DNA of 64,000 nucleotides, from assembly GCF_032970905.1 (NCBI RefSeq), contig NZ_JAWJZA010000005.1. One strand, written 5' to 3'. The notes under the pieces are model-generated. The model saw only the letters and a list, made by a program, of their open reading frames with translations, was not told the origin of the DNA and ran no database searches. The translations under genes were made by a program, and so were the position numbers. Below, piece after piece: positions 41,701 through 49,909 of the stretch. The DNA comes from Veillonella absiana. Lineage in GTDB: Bacteria > Bacillota > Negativicutes > Veillonellales > Veillonellaceae. Every line of letters starts with the position of its first letter. Position 1 is the stretch's first letter.

Positions 41701-41874
41701 CTGTTGTCTTGCTTAGAGTATAGGTTAACAATTTACATTTCGTCAACCAAATTCCCCTCTTCATAAAATCAATTCATAAGCACCAAATCCCAATTTATAG
41801 CTCAAGGTAATAATTGTATGATTTTAAGGTATACCCCCTTAGCTATACTTACTTTACTGGAAAACTCCGATTAT

Positions 41875-42401
41875 CTAAAATGATTCTACTTTCAATAGTT
41901 CAATAATTTTATTTTCCTCGATGATGCGAATGTACATGATAATCGCATATATAGGCAATAGTAATAGGGCCGTATACCACGCTTGGCATACTAGAATAAT
42001 TCCCACCAATTCAGGCACAATATTTAAGAAATAATTCGGATGCTTAATATTGCGGAATAACCAATGATCTACATATTGATGGTTCTTCGCTACCATTAAT
42101 TTGACGGTCCAAATCGGACTGAGTAAACGACTCACCATATATAACATATACATAGAGAATACCACGAGGCCCATGCCGATGAAAGTCAGTGAATTCACAC
42201 TTCTATCTAGATAATAAAACTCACCTAAGGCATAAAAATAGATAAGCACATGAACTATAGCCATTAATTTACTATTAAACGCACCATACTCACGGCCCCC
42301 ATCCGCTACTATACGAGCTTCATTCTGCTTAGATACACGCAAGAAATAAATCGAATGACAAAAATAATTGCCACAAAACCATACACACACATTGAGGTCA
42401 T
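41875..42401 (-). pseudogene. Isoprenylcysteine carboxyl methyltransferase-family membrane protein, frameshifted
   Basis: The gene should start at ATG 42401, which has AAGGAGCTCTAAT upstream and encodes MTSMCVYGFVAIIFVIRF, a good first membrane helix. That frame soon stops. The body of the protein (FLRVSKQNEARIVADGGREY, HPNYF, EENKI) is in another frame, from about 42350 to 41875. A single missing T in the run around 42348-42353 (ATTTC for ATTTTC) explains the break; total length then equals 176 codons. HPNYF with the preceding RNIK is the family's cofactor region. It may be a true pseudogene, a phase-variable homopolymer or a sequencing error. Confidence 0.75.
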
Positions 42402-42626
42402 ATTAGAGCTCCTTTTTGCACACACATTAATACTATTTTTCAATACAAATATTGTACAATAAAATGCAAAATGCGCATTTATATGCTTTAAGTTTTATAA
42501 CAATTTTCATACATATATTTAATAGATTCCTCTAAATAAGATTTACCAAACATGATCGTCCTTAATAAGCTAAATCCCACTAGCGTATCAACGCTAAATA
42601 GCTCAAAATACAGTTCCTCCCACGTG

Positions 42627-42653
42627 CCTAACCGATCCTCGATGGGGAGGTTA
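42627..42653. repeat. Short intergenic hairpin
   Basis: GCCTAACC pairs with GGTTAGGC around a ~15 nt loop in the region between the methyltransferase and the [2Fe-2S] protein gene. The rest of 42402-42686 shows no gene. Confidence 0.4.
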
Positions 42654-42686
42654 GGCCACACGCGATCTCTCCATTATGCTATAAGA

Positions 42687-42756
42687 AAAACTCCCTCAAT
42701 GCCTTCGCAACGACATTCGACTTGACGTCAGGAGTAAGAAGGTATTGGGGGAGTTT
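42687..42756 (-). terminator. Terminator of the BFD-like gene (partial member of the 3'-end hairpin family)
   Basis: On the minus strand AAACTCCCCCAATACCTTC pairs with the segment ending GAGGGAGTTT, followed by TTCTTAT. The loop reads TCCT, a GAC/GTC inner stem and AAGTCG, similar to the loops at 7411, 7775 and 12211. It lies 14 bp beyond the stop codon. Confidence 0.75.
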
Positions 42757-42769
42757 GTATTATAAATAA

Positions 42770-42994
42770 TTATTTTTCTTGCATTTCTTTTAGTAATTTT
42801 ACAATCCGTGGTCCACAGCCCTTGCCACCGCAAGCACCAGTACCAGCCTTCGTAGCTTCTTTTACTTTTGGAAATGTATCAGCACCATTCAAAATGGCTT
42901 CCTTAATTGTTTTGCGCGAAATACTGCGACATGTGCAAACCTTTGTTAATTTGTCCAGAATTGCTTCCGGCACTTGATTTTCTTCAAAATCCAT
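42770..42994 (-). CDS. BFD-like [2Fe-2S]-binding protein
   Basis: A 74-residue protein with the four-cysteine pattern of bacterioferritin-associated ferredoxin and NifU/NirB middle domains: C-x-C in KVCTCRSIS, and C-x4-C in GACGGKGCGP. The helical part between (KTIKEAILNGADTFPKVKEA) is typical. The start is set at the second ATG (42994), because AGGAAG abuts the first one and is 6 nt from the second. It may act in iron storage release or electron transfer; no bacterioferritin gene is adjacent. Confidence 0.82.
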   Translation of the reverse strand: MDFEENQVPEAILDKLTKVCTCRSISRKTIKEAILNGADTFPKVKEATKAGTGACGGKGCGPRIVKLLKEMQEK

Positions 42995-43246
42995 TGTCAT
43001 CTTCCTTTTGCTTACCTAAGCACTATCAATGCATCACTCGATGCAAACCATGTAATATATACCATTCTTGATGAAAGTTTCAAAGATCATTACAACGACC
43101 CAAACCATCTCACCAAAAATATTTTTATCTTCATAATACACCACATCGATTTTTTTCGCTATAGATAATATTATGGATATCACTTAGATTAATTTAACGA
43201 TACAATAGATTATTTAAATAAACTAACCCCCACCAATATATCAGCA

Positions 43247-43873
43247 CTAAATTATCAATTGCACGATTGCTTGGAATGCACTTAGTATCGTCCTTTGTAA
43301 AGGATACATAATGGCACTCATGATTGGACTGTTAAGCAGTAGTAAAAATACGAACATGCTCACCCATCCAAACTGATAGATTTGTACACGCATCTGCCAT
43401 GGCATAAATGTCATGATAATGCTACTACCATCTAATGGTGGGATGGGCAACATGTTAAAAATTGCAAAGTTAATATTATACAATACTATGAGTCGTAACA
43501 CCGTATACAGTGCATCAGAGGTCAGTAGATTTGCCGCATCAAGACCAATCATCAAGCAGTACGCGATAAATGCCATAATCACATTTGATGTTGGACCAGA
43601 AAGGGCCACCAATAGTTCATCTGTACGACGATCCTTAAAGGCTGCAATATTGATTGGTACCGGTCTAGCCCAACCAAAGCCTATGAGAAACATGGCAAGA
43701 GCACCTACTGCATCAATATGTGCCATTGGATTCAATGTCAAGCGGCCTGCTAGACGAGGCGTCGGATCTCCTAGCCAAGTAGCCATACGCGCATGGGCAT
43801 ACTCATGCCCCGCTATGGCCAAAATGAGTGCTGGCACGCCAGCCAGAAAACCCATGATATCAAAATTAAACAT
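43247..43873 (-). CDS. Site-2 protease family membrane metalloprotease (M50)
   Basis: A 208-residue membrane protein with four to six spans. The zinc motif HEYAH lies in the first helix (AIAGHEYAHARMA), and the second metal motif is LPIPPLDGS. Short members of this family lack a PDZ domain, as here. They cut substrates within the membrane; the target is unknown. Start ATG 43873 has AAAGGTGA upstream, 12 bp after the CMD-family gene on the same strand, so the two are probably co-transcribed. Confidence 0.88.
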   Translation of the reverse strand: MFNFDIMGFLAGVPALILAIAGHEYAHARMATWLGDPTPRLAGRLTLNPMAHIDAVGALAMFLIGFGWARPVPINIAAFKDRRTDELLVALSGPTSNVIMAFIAYCLMIGLDAANLLTSDALYTVLRLIVLYNINFAIFNMLPIPPLDGSSIIMTFMPWQMRVQIYQFGWVSMFVFLLLLNSPIMSAIMYPLQRTILSAFQAIVQLII

Positions 43874-43885
43874 AAAAATTCACCT

Positions 43886-44659
43886 TTATTTATGTGCCTC
43901 GAATTGAGCATTACCGCGATTAATACAAGTAAGCGCATTGAGACAACGCGGGTATCCAATATACGGTACACATTGGGACACCACATTAATCAAATATTGT
44001 TTGGAATGGCCCAACCGGAGATTACCGATTACATGAGCCTCTAACTGACTTTCACAACCACCTTGAGCCATTAAAAAGCAGAATGTAATGAGCTCACGTT
44101 GCGCCAAAGTAAGGCCAGTTCTAGTGTAATAATCACCAAAACAATTACGAGCAAGCCACAAATTAATGTGACGAGACTCCTCAGGCCCGGACTTGTAGAA
44201 TTCACGCATACCTTCGCCGAAAATTTCCACTTGTGCTTCGATACCTTTTTCAAGGCGCGTTTCAGGACGTACGGTATTACGAGCTGGTTTCTCCACACTG
44301 AGACCAGAGTAATCAAAAATTTTATTCGTCCGTTTAATGAAAGGGCGAACACGACCGATGCCGAGGTATGGCACGCCTTGGTACACGATTTCCTTTACTT
44401 CATCAGGGGTAACACCAAAATTAAGTGCGGCCGGCATCATCAATGCATATTCATCGATAGCTTGGCTACCAATTAGGGCTGCTAAAATCGCCATAAAACG
44501 ATCTTTAGCAGGTACATTTTTCCCCTCTTCCGTAATGACTTCATCATAGGCGAAATTATCAAAAATATCTTCAAATTCTGGATCAATACGCCCCGCTGGA
44601 GATGCTACTTCAGGAAACATTTTCTCCGTATATGCTTCTGCAAAATCTGTTTTGCCCAT
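43886..44659 (-). CDS. Carboxymuconolactone decarboxylase (CMD)-family protein, two-domain
   Basis: A 257-residue protein with two CMD/AhpD-like helical units: one around KDRFMAILAALIGSQAIDEY and a second around LTLAQRELITFCFLMAQGGC. Only the second carries a cysteine near an E-x-x-H (GGCESQLEAH), the position of the redox active site in AhpD; the usual C-x-x-C pair is not present. It is probably an oxidoreductase or lyase of unknown substrate, abundant in anaerobes. Ribosome site AGGAGGACAG. It lies upstream of the M50 gene. Confidence 0.82.
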   Translation of the reverse strand: MGKTDFAEAYTEKMFPEVASPAGRIDPEFEDIFDNFAYDEVITEEGKNVPAKDRFMAILAALIGSQAIDEYALMMPAALNFGVTPDEVKEIVYQGVPYLGIGRVRPFIKRTNKIFDYSGLSVEKPARNTVRPETRLEKGIEAQVEIFGEGMREFYKSGPEESRHINLWLARNCFGDYYTRTGLTLAQRELITFCFLMAQGGCESQLEAHVIGNLRLGHSKQYLINVVSQCVPYIGYPRCLNALTCINRGNAQFEAHK

Positions 44660-44784
44660 ACTGTCCTCCTATATTCTTATATAGTATTATAGTGTGCTTG
44701 TGAAAGCTCCCAAATAGATGCCTAGTAAATGCCAATCTTTATTGCTAATATTCTGACTCTCACAATCATCTATATAATTTACAT

Positions 44785-45174
44785 TTAACGGATAAATTTC
44801 ACGTTGTACACAGTTTCCCATACTTGTTCAAACATAGCATACTCAGCCGTGCCAGGTTCTACTAAATTTGCATTACCATTCATATCGTATTTATATACCA
44901 ATTTCTGACTAGGCTCTACCATATATTTATAAAGTGTTGCATCCCCATACTGGTTATTATGCATGTTGATAACATTAATGCCAAACACAAAGTTACGGCT
45001 ACCATCGATACCTTTGAATTGGGATGCTAAATCAAAATAGTATGTTTCTGTGCCGTGAGCACTATTTTGTACTTCTGGATAATTTTCCAAACCATTCCAA
45101 TTAGCAGCACTCGCAACGCCACCAACCATCAACGTAGCACCAAGAACTACTGCAGCTAATAGTTTTGTATTCAT
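44785..45174 (-). CDS. Secreted protein of unknown function
   Basis: A 129-residue protein. The start is ATG 45174, with AAAGGAGTTTCTG upstream; the frame extends further but without a ribosome site. A signal peptide (MNTKLLAAVVLGATLMVGGV) ends at ASA-A. The mature part (NWNGLENYPEVQNSAHGTET and onwards) has many aromatic and polar residues and no cysteine after the signal, so it is probably a small periplasmic protein. I do not recognise a family. It sits 32 bp downstream of the OhrR-like regulator on the same strand. Confidence 0.75.
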   Translation of the reverse strand: MNTKLLAAVVLGATLMVGGVASAANWNGLENYPEVQNSAHGTETYYFDLASQFKGIDGSRNFVFGINVINMHNNQYGDATLYKYMVEPSQKLVYKYDMNGNANLVEPGTAEYAMFEQVWETVYNVKFIR

Positions 45175-45206
45175 CAGAAACTCCTTTCCGGATATCACTC
45201 AACGTA

Positions 45207-45683
45207 TCATTTTTCTTCTTCAGGTTGTAGTACACCCATGGCTACTTGCAATTTGCGTAACAAGCGTTTGAGTTCACGCACATCTTCTACAGAAAATCCT
45301 TTTACACTCTTTGTTAGCTCTTGTGGCACTGTCATAGCTCGTTCACGTAGTGCTTTACCTTCAGCAGTTAAAATCACCATAACCACACGTTCATCTTTTT
45401 TAGAACGTTTACGAGATAAATAGCCTTTTGCCTCTAACTTTTTCAACAATGGTGTAAGTGTCCCAGAATCAAGCATCAATAAATGACCTAATTCTTTTAC
45501 CGCCATATCTTTATACTCCCATAATGCCATCATTACGATATATTGGGTGTACGTCAAATCCAATGGTTCTAAATATGGACGATAGGCATTAACAATTTCC
45601 TTTGATGTTACATATAATGAAAAACATAACTGATTTTCTAATTTCAGCATATCTTCTACTTTGATTTCCTCAAGACCTTCCAT
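45207..45683 (-). CDS. MarR-family regulator, OhrR-like
   Basis: A 158-residue repressor. LENQLCFSLY near the N-terminus carries the cysteine (C20) that senses organic peroxides in OhrR. The winged helix follows, with ELGHLLMLDSGTLTPLLKKL as recognition helix and SKKDERVV as wing. OhrR normally represses an organic hydroperoxide reductase; here the divergent genes are a glutathione-peroxidase and a ferritin-like remnant, both 5'-truncated. An 8-bp-arm palindrome overlaps its own -10 (45719-45743). Start ATG 45683 has AAGGGAGA upstream. Confidence 0.86.
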   Translation of the reverse strand: MEGLEEIKVEDMLKLENQLCFSLYVTSKEIVNAYRPYLEPLDLTYTQYIVMMALWEYKDMAVKELGHLLMLDSGTLTPLLKKLEAKGYLSRKRSKKDERVVMVILTAEGKALRERAMTVPQELTKSVKGFSVEDVRELKRLLRKLQVAMGVLQPEEEK

Positions 45684-45718
45684 TTGAATCTCCCTTACTT
45701 TTTTTATTTGTCATGATA

Positions 45719-45743
45719 ATTAATAGTATAACATGCTATTAAT
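45719..45743. promoter_or_regulatory. Palindromic operator in the ohrR promoter region
   Basis: ATTAATAG and CTATTAAT flank a 9 nt centre and overlap a minus-strand TATACT -10 element. It is the likely binding site of the adjacent MarR/OhrR protein. Confidence 0.6.
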
Positions 45744-45794
45744 CGCTTCTTTAATTTAATTTTATGCAATTTACTACAAAATGTCAAAAACTAT

Positions 45795-45823
45795 TTGACA
45801 AACTTTTGTAAATCTTTTATACT
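45795..45823 (+). promoter_or_regulatory. Strong promoter reading toward the truncated peroxidase gene
   Basis: TTGACA (45795-45800), 17 bp spacer, TATACT (45818-45823). It is intact although the gene behind it has lost its start. Confidence 0.75.
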
Positions 45824-45898
45824 GAAAGCACAGTAAGTTTTATACAATTCAATTTTACACAAATAATAAAGAAATTTTACAATTTTAGTTTTAATCTC

Positions 45899-46267
45899 GT
45901 GCCCACCAATTTGGTGAATCACAAGCTTTCAAAAAGAAACGATGATATCCAACACTTCTGCAAGGTAAACTTTGGTGTCACATTCCCTGTAATGGCAAAA
46001 GCAAACGTACGTGGTGAAAACGTAATGCCAGTATTCAAATACATGACTGAACAACAAGGTTTCAAAGGTTTCCCTGAATCCGACATGACTGAAATGTTAA
46101 CTGGCCATTTACAAGCTAACTTTCCTGAATATTTAGAAGGCGACTCCATTAAATGGAACTTCACTAAATTCTTGATCAACAAAAAAGGCGAAGTCGTAGA
46201 ACGTTTTGAACCAATGGTAGCCCCAGAAGAAATGGAGTCTGCTATCGAAAAATTATTGGCTGAATAA
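45899..46267 (+). pseudogene. Glutathione peroxidase family, 5'-truncated
   Basis: The frame resembles the C-terminal two thirds of a glutathione peroxidase: PTNLVNHKLSKRNDDIQHFC (for the usual PCNQFG... region), VNFGVTFPVMAK, and SIKWNFTKFLINKKGEVVER. The N-terminal part with the catalytic cysteine is missing, and the first possible start is a GTG inside the conserved core without a ribosome site. Close upstream lies an intact promoter, so the deletion removed only the gene's 5' part. The deduced product cannot be active. Confidence 0.8.
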
Positions 46268-46274
46268 TGTATAG

Positions 46275-46619
46275 CTAAATTTAGTATCCCCAATAGGCTA
46301 TGATGGAATTGCGCAAGCTATCTATGATAATGCTGGAGAAGATGCTGCGCATGGTGGCAAATATTCTGCTATGCTAGGTGCTGGTCCAGACGATAAAGAT
46401 AAATTCTTAGCCCTTGTGAAAAACTTCTATCGTCAAGAAGCACAAGCGGGAGAAACACTCACAAAAATGGCAGATCAAATCCGCGCCACAGGCGAAGAAG
46501 GCTCAGCTGAAATCGCTGATGAAATTTTGGAAACAATTCCAGAAGAAATCATGCACGCTAAACGTCTTGAAAAAGCCTTCGAAGCACACGGCATTCAATT
46601 CGATAAAATCGAATGCTAA
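46275..46619 (+). pseudogene. Ferritin-like/rubrerythrin-type protein, 5'-truncated
   Basis: An open frame without a start codon before residue 33 reads SPIGYDGIAQAIYDNAGEDA, AHGGKYSAMLGAGPDDKDKF and further helices with QEAQAGET and EEIMHAKRLEKAFE. The E-x-x-H pairs resemble the di-iron helices of ferritin-like proteins. The beginning of the first helix is missing, and no ribosome site exists. It follows the truncated peroxidase by a few bases. If translated from ATG 46371 it would lack the first helix. It is closed by a terminator. Confidence 0.65.
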
Positions 46620-46650
46620 CATCCAACTATTTTTAACAATATATGAAGCA

Positions 46651-46700
46651 ATCCCGTAGTACTGATGCATCTAGGCTCATTACTACGGGATATTTTTATG
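46651..46700 (+). terminator. Terminator after the ferritin-like remnant
   Basis: ATCCCGTAGTA (46651-46661) pairs with TACTACGGGAT (46681-46691) and is followed by ATTTTTAT. Confidence 0.75.
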
Positions 46701-46781
46701 TGTATTTGATTATTTGTCACACTCAGTATACTCTAACTACTGATGACAATATCAAGCTGTTCCTTTTCGATAGACTCTTGT

Positions 46782-48701
46782 TTAAATTTTCGCGAGCTGT
46801 GGCGTGTTTTGAGACAATTCATAAGCTCCATAGTTATTCACTCCTTTATATGTCCATTTTAACAAAAGAGCGGAATTAGCCACAACTAGTAAACTGCCTG
46901 CATTATGAACCAAAGCACCTACTATTGGATTCAAGGTACCCACGATAGCGAGCACGATAGCCACAAAATTTAAAATCAAAGAGAAGGCCAAGTTGATTTT
47001 GATAGTTTTCATGGTACGTTTAGACAATGCCACCATATGAGGCAATTCTTTCACCGCATCATTCACCAATACGATATCTGCCGCATCCACTGCTACATCA
47101 CTACCGATACCTCCCATAGCGATACCTACGTCAGATTTTTTAAGGGCTGGCGCATCATTCACACCATCGCCAATCATAGCGACCACTTCTTTTTTCGCTT
47201 GTAGTTCTTCAATGTGAGACATTTTGTCCTCTGGTAAGCAATTAGCTACCACATGACTAATGTGCAAACGACTAGCAATAGTTTTCGCTGTATTTTGGTT
47301 ATCTCCGGTTAATAATACTGGCGTAACGCCGATATTATCTAACTCATCGATGACAGCGCGACTTTCATCACGAACCTTGTCAGCAAGTGCAAGGTAACCT
47401 TCAAGGACACCATTCACAGCCACGTATACGATGGAGGAACCTTGATCAAGGTAGCGATTAATCCGTTCTGCTACAGATTCGGATACAGCGATAGATTCTA
47501 CGTTCATCAACGTTTCGTTACCAGCGATAACACGTTGACCGTTAATAGTAGCAGATAAACCTTTACCAGAAATCATTTTGAAATCGGATACATCGGATAA
47601 TGCATCAGTATGGTTTTCACGGTAGCCTTTCACAATAGCCTTGCCCAATGGATGTTCAGAGCGTTGTTCTGCAGAGGCCACGAGGTTATAGAGACTTTCA
47701 TTAGAAAGGGCTCCTACAGATTCGATACCAGATACAGTTGGCACACCATATGTTAATGTACCAGTTTTATCAAATGTCATTGTTGTTACCTCTGCAAGGC
47801 GTTCCATGATGTTACCACGACGAACGAGGAAGCCATGGTGGCTGGCATTACTGATACCCGCCATAATCGCTGCTGGTGTGGCAAGCACCAACGCACATGG
47901 ACAGAACACAACAAGGATTGTTACGGAACGAATAATTTCGCCAGTTACAATATACGTACAAATAGCTGCGAGCAATGCAATCACAACAATCCATGTAGCC
48001 CAACGGTCTGCGATACCAACGATATTGGCGTTACCTGGATCTACGGATTGCACAAGTTTAATCATACGTTGAATGGAACTATCTTCACCTTGTTTTGTGG
48101 CACGCATATCGAACGCGCCGAATTGGTTAACTGTACCAGAGGATACGTCGTCGCCCACCATTTTATCAACCGGTAGGGATTCCCCAGTCATAACGGATTG
48201 GTCGATAGCCGTTTCGCCCACTGTAATCACGCCGTCCACGGGAATGGATTCACCTGGCAGCACGCGAATGATATCGCCTACCTCAACGTGTTCCGCCGGA
48301 ATCACTTCTTCTTGATTATTGCGCACCACACGAGCTGTGGTCGGTGTCAATTTCACAAGACGTTCAATACCTGCTTGCGCTTTAGACACAGTCATTTCCT
48401 CTAGCATGGAACCGACTTGCATGATGAAAGCAACCTCTGCAGCTGCAAAGGTTTCGCCAATAGTTACAGCTGCGATGAGCGCCAAGGATACCAGCAAATC
48501 AGCCTTAACGTCGAAATCTTCCCACAACGCTTGAGCTGCACCAATAATAATTGGTAACCCACACAATACAATGGTGATCCATGCAAAATCAAAGCCATAT
48601 AATGTAATATCCAATAGACTCAGTACGACACCAACGCCACCAAGAAACAACATAATATTATCCCTATTGACCCATTCAGGCCAAGATTTAGTGAATTTCA
48701 T
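46782..48701 (-). CDS. Heavy-metal-translocating P-type ATPase (P1B)
   Basis: A 639-residue metal pump. The start is ATG 48701, with GGAGGTAATCATT upstream. Membrane metal site FCPCALVLATPAA (C-P-C), phosphorylation site TFDKTGTLTYG, MTGESLPVDK, SEHPLGKAI (HP motif) and MIGDGVNDAPALKKSDVG are all intact. There is no N-terminal HMA or His-rich domain. The last helices contain HNAGSLLVVANSALLL, as in zinc/copper-type pumps; the metal is not certain. Monocistronic and preceded by a promoter overlapped by a palindrome plus a second palindrome, so a metal-responsive repressor probably controls it. Confidence 0.92.
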   Translation of the reverse strand: MKFTKSWPEWVNRDNIMLFLGGVGVVLSLLDITLYGFDFAWITIVLCGLPIIIGAAQALWEDFDVKADLLVSLALIAAVTIGETFAAAEVAFIMQVGSMLEEMTVSKAQAGIERLVKLTPTTARVVRNNQEEVIPAEHVEVGDIIRVLPGESIPVDGVITVGETAIDQSVMTGESLPVDKMVGDDVSSGTVNQFGAFDMRATKQGEDSSIQRMIKLVQSVDPGNANIVGIADRWATWIVVIALLAAICTYIVTGEIIRSVTILVVFCPCALVLATPAAIMAGISNASHHGFLVRRGNIMERLAEVTTMTFDKTGTLTYGVPTVSGIESVGALSNESLYNLVASAEQRSEHPLGKAIVKGYRENHTDALSDVSDFKMISGKGLSATINGQRVIAGNETLMNVESIAVSESVAERINRYLDQGSSIVYVAVNGVLEGYLALADKVRDESRAVIDELDNIGVTPVLLTGDNQNTAKTIASRLHISHVVANCLPEDKMSHIEELQAKKEVVAMIGDGVNDAPALKKSDVGIAMGGIGSDVAVDAADIVLVNDAVKELPHMVALSKRTMKTIKINLAFSLILNFVAIVLAIVGTLNPIVGALVHNAGSLLVVANSALLLKWTYKGVNNYGAYELSQNTPQLAKI

Positions 48702-48824
48702 AATGATTACCTCCAATTTTTCTCTATATTGAAACCCTTATTACGACTACCTTTATAACAGCCAACTATATTCTCATTTTTGCGATATATTCTTAGTTAA
48801 CATGTCCTGATTGTAATATCTGCT

Positions 48825-48844
48825 ATATACCAATAGGGGTATAT
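48825..48844. promoter_or_regulatory. Second operator-like palindrome upstream of the metal ATPase
   Basis: ATATACCAATAGGGGTATAT has perfect 7-bp arms (ATATACC/GGTATAT). Its centre is 35 bp from that of the palindrome in the promoter. Confidence 0.6.
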
Positions 48845-48858
48845 GTTTATTTAACTTA

Positions 48859-48887
48859 AATATACCCACATGGGTATCCCCTGTCAA
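48859..48887 (-). promoter_or_regulatory. Metal ATPase promoter overlapped by palindromic operator
   Basis: On the minus strand TTGACA (48887-48882), 17 bp, TATATT (48864-48859). The palindrome ATACCC-ACAT-GGGTAT (48862-48877) fills most of the spacer and part of the -10. The ATACCC..GGGTAT form is like CsoR-type operators. Confidence 0.7.
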
Positions 48888-49022
48888 CTAAAAAATATTA
48901 ATTCACCTAGAAATTACACGAATTGTGGAAACATGATTATGTATTCATATGAAATCAAAAAAAGAGTAGCAACTCATTACGAGTCACTACTCAATACATT
49001 CAAAAATGATAGAATTATCAGT

Positions 49023-49290
49023 TTACAGTTTTAATGTTTCTTTCCACTCAGCTTCTTTAAAACCTACCAAGACAATATCATCTAAGATCAAAATAGGGCG
49101 TTTTACCAACATACCGTTAGTAGCTAACAAGGCTACTTTTTCCTCTTCGCTCAATGTAGGCAATTTATCTTTCAATTGCTCTGCACGGTAAATCAAACCA
49201 GAGGTATTAAAGAACTTTTCAATCTTTTTACCGCTCTTTGGATACCAAGTTGCGATTTCTTCAGCTGTTGGATTTTCTTCCTTGATAATA
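49023..49290 (-). pseudogene. ArsC/Spx-family protein, C-terminal remnant
   Basis: The minus-strand frame from about 49290 to 49023 reads IKEENPTAEEIATWYPKSGK, then KDKLPTLSEEEKVALLATNG and MLVKRPILI. This is the second half of arsenate-reductase/Spx-like proteins, including the K-R-P motif. The first half with the C-x-x-C or C-x5-R active site is replaced at the junction (~49291) by sequence of an unrelated ATPase gene. No start codon serves this frame. Confidence 0.78.
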
Positions 49291-49909
49291 CATTATCTCG
49301 AACGATAAAATCGCATTCTAGCTTGCCAATTCGTCCAACGCTGACAGAGTAATCTTTGGACCGCAGATAGGTGTAGACAATATTTTCTAATGCTGGTCCA
49401 TAATTAATTCGATTATCAGTGTTCATGACAAAATAAAACGATGTGTCTGAAAGATAATATTTTTTCTCCCCAGATAATGAGCGCTTGGACTTCATATCAA
49501 ATCGGTTACATTGATAAAGAATTTTAGATGCTGTAAGTATATCAATATATCTAGCAATAGTTTGTCGTTTTACATTAAGTCCTGTGTTAGCAAGTGCTTT
49601 CTGGAGACTTTGACTGCTAAAGGTTGCACCAAAATTATTAATGATAAAGTCTCGCAAACGTTCAAACAACTCTATATTTCGTATCTGCACACGCCGTTTT
49701 ATATCCTTCTCAAATATTTCTTTCACAACGGAAGTAACATAGGTCCGCTTATCTGCTATGGAGTCATATAAAACGGTTCGAGGAAATCCACCTTCATTAA
49801 GGTAATTATTGAGTTCTATCGCCATATTATATTCTACAGGTTTATTGTAGAATTGTTTCATTCCCAGATACTCTTCAAAATTTAAAGGAAGTATCATGGT
49901 AAAACCCAC
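49291..49909 (-). pseudogene. Fragment of a DUF4143-type AAA ATPase
   Basis: The frame reads ILPLNFEEYLGMKQFYNKP, then EGGFPRTVLYDS and KEIFEKDIKRRVQIRNIELF and YYLSDTSFYFVMN, the C-terminal half of ATP-binding proteins with a DUF4143 domain. The N-terminal ATPase core (Walker A and B) is missing, and the far end is cut after ECDFIVRDN, where an ArsC-type gene begins in another frame. The open frame runs on to 49193 only by reading that gene out of frame. Its 5' end overlaps the RluA gene stop by 16 bp. Confidence 0.75.

Noticed and set aside
49193..49909. Single 238-residue protein spanning the ATPase/ArsC junction
   Set aside because: The last ~30 residues are an out-of-frame reading of the ArsC-type remnant, so it was split into two pseudogenes.
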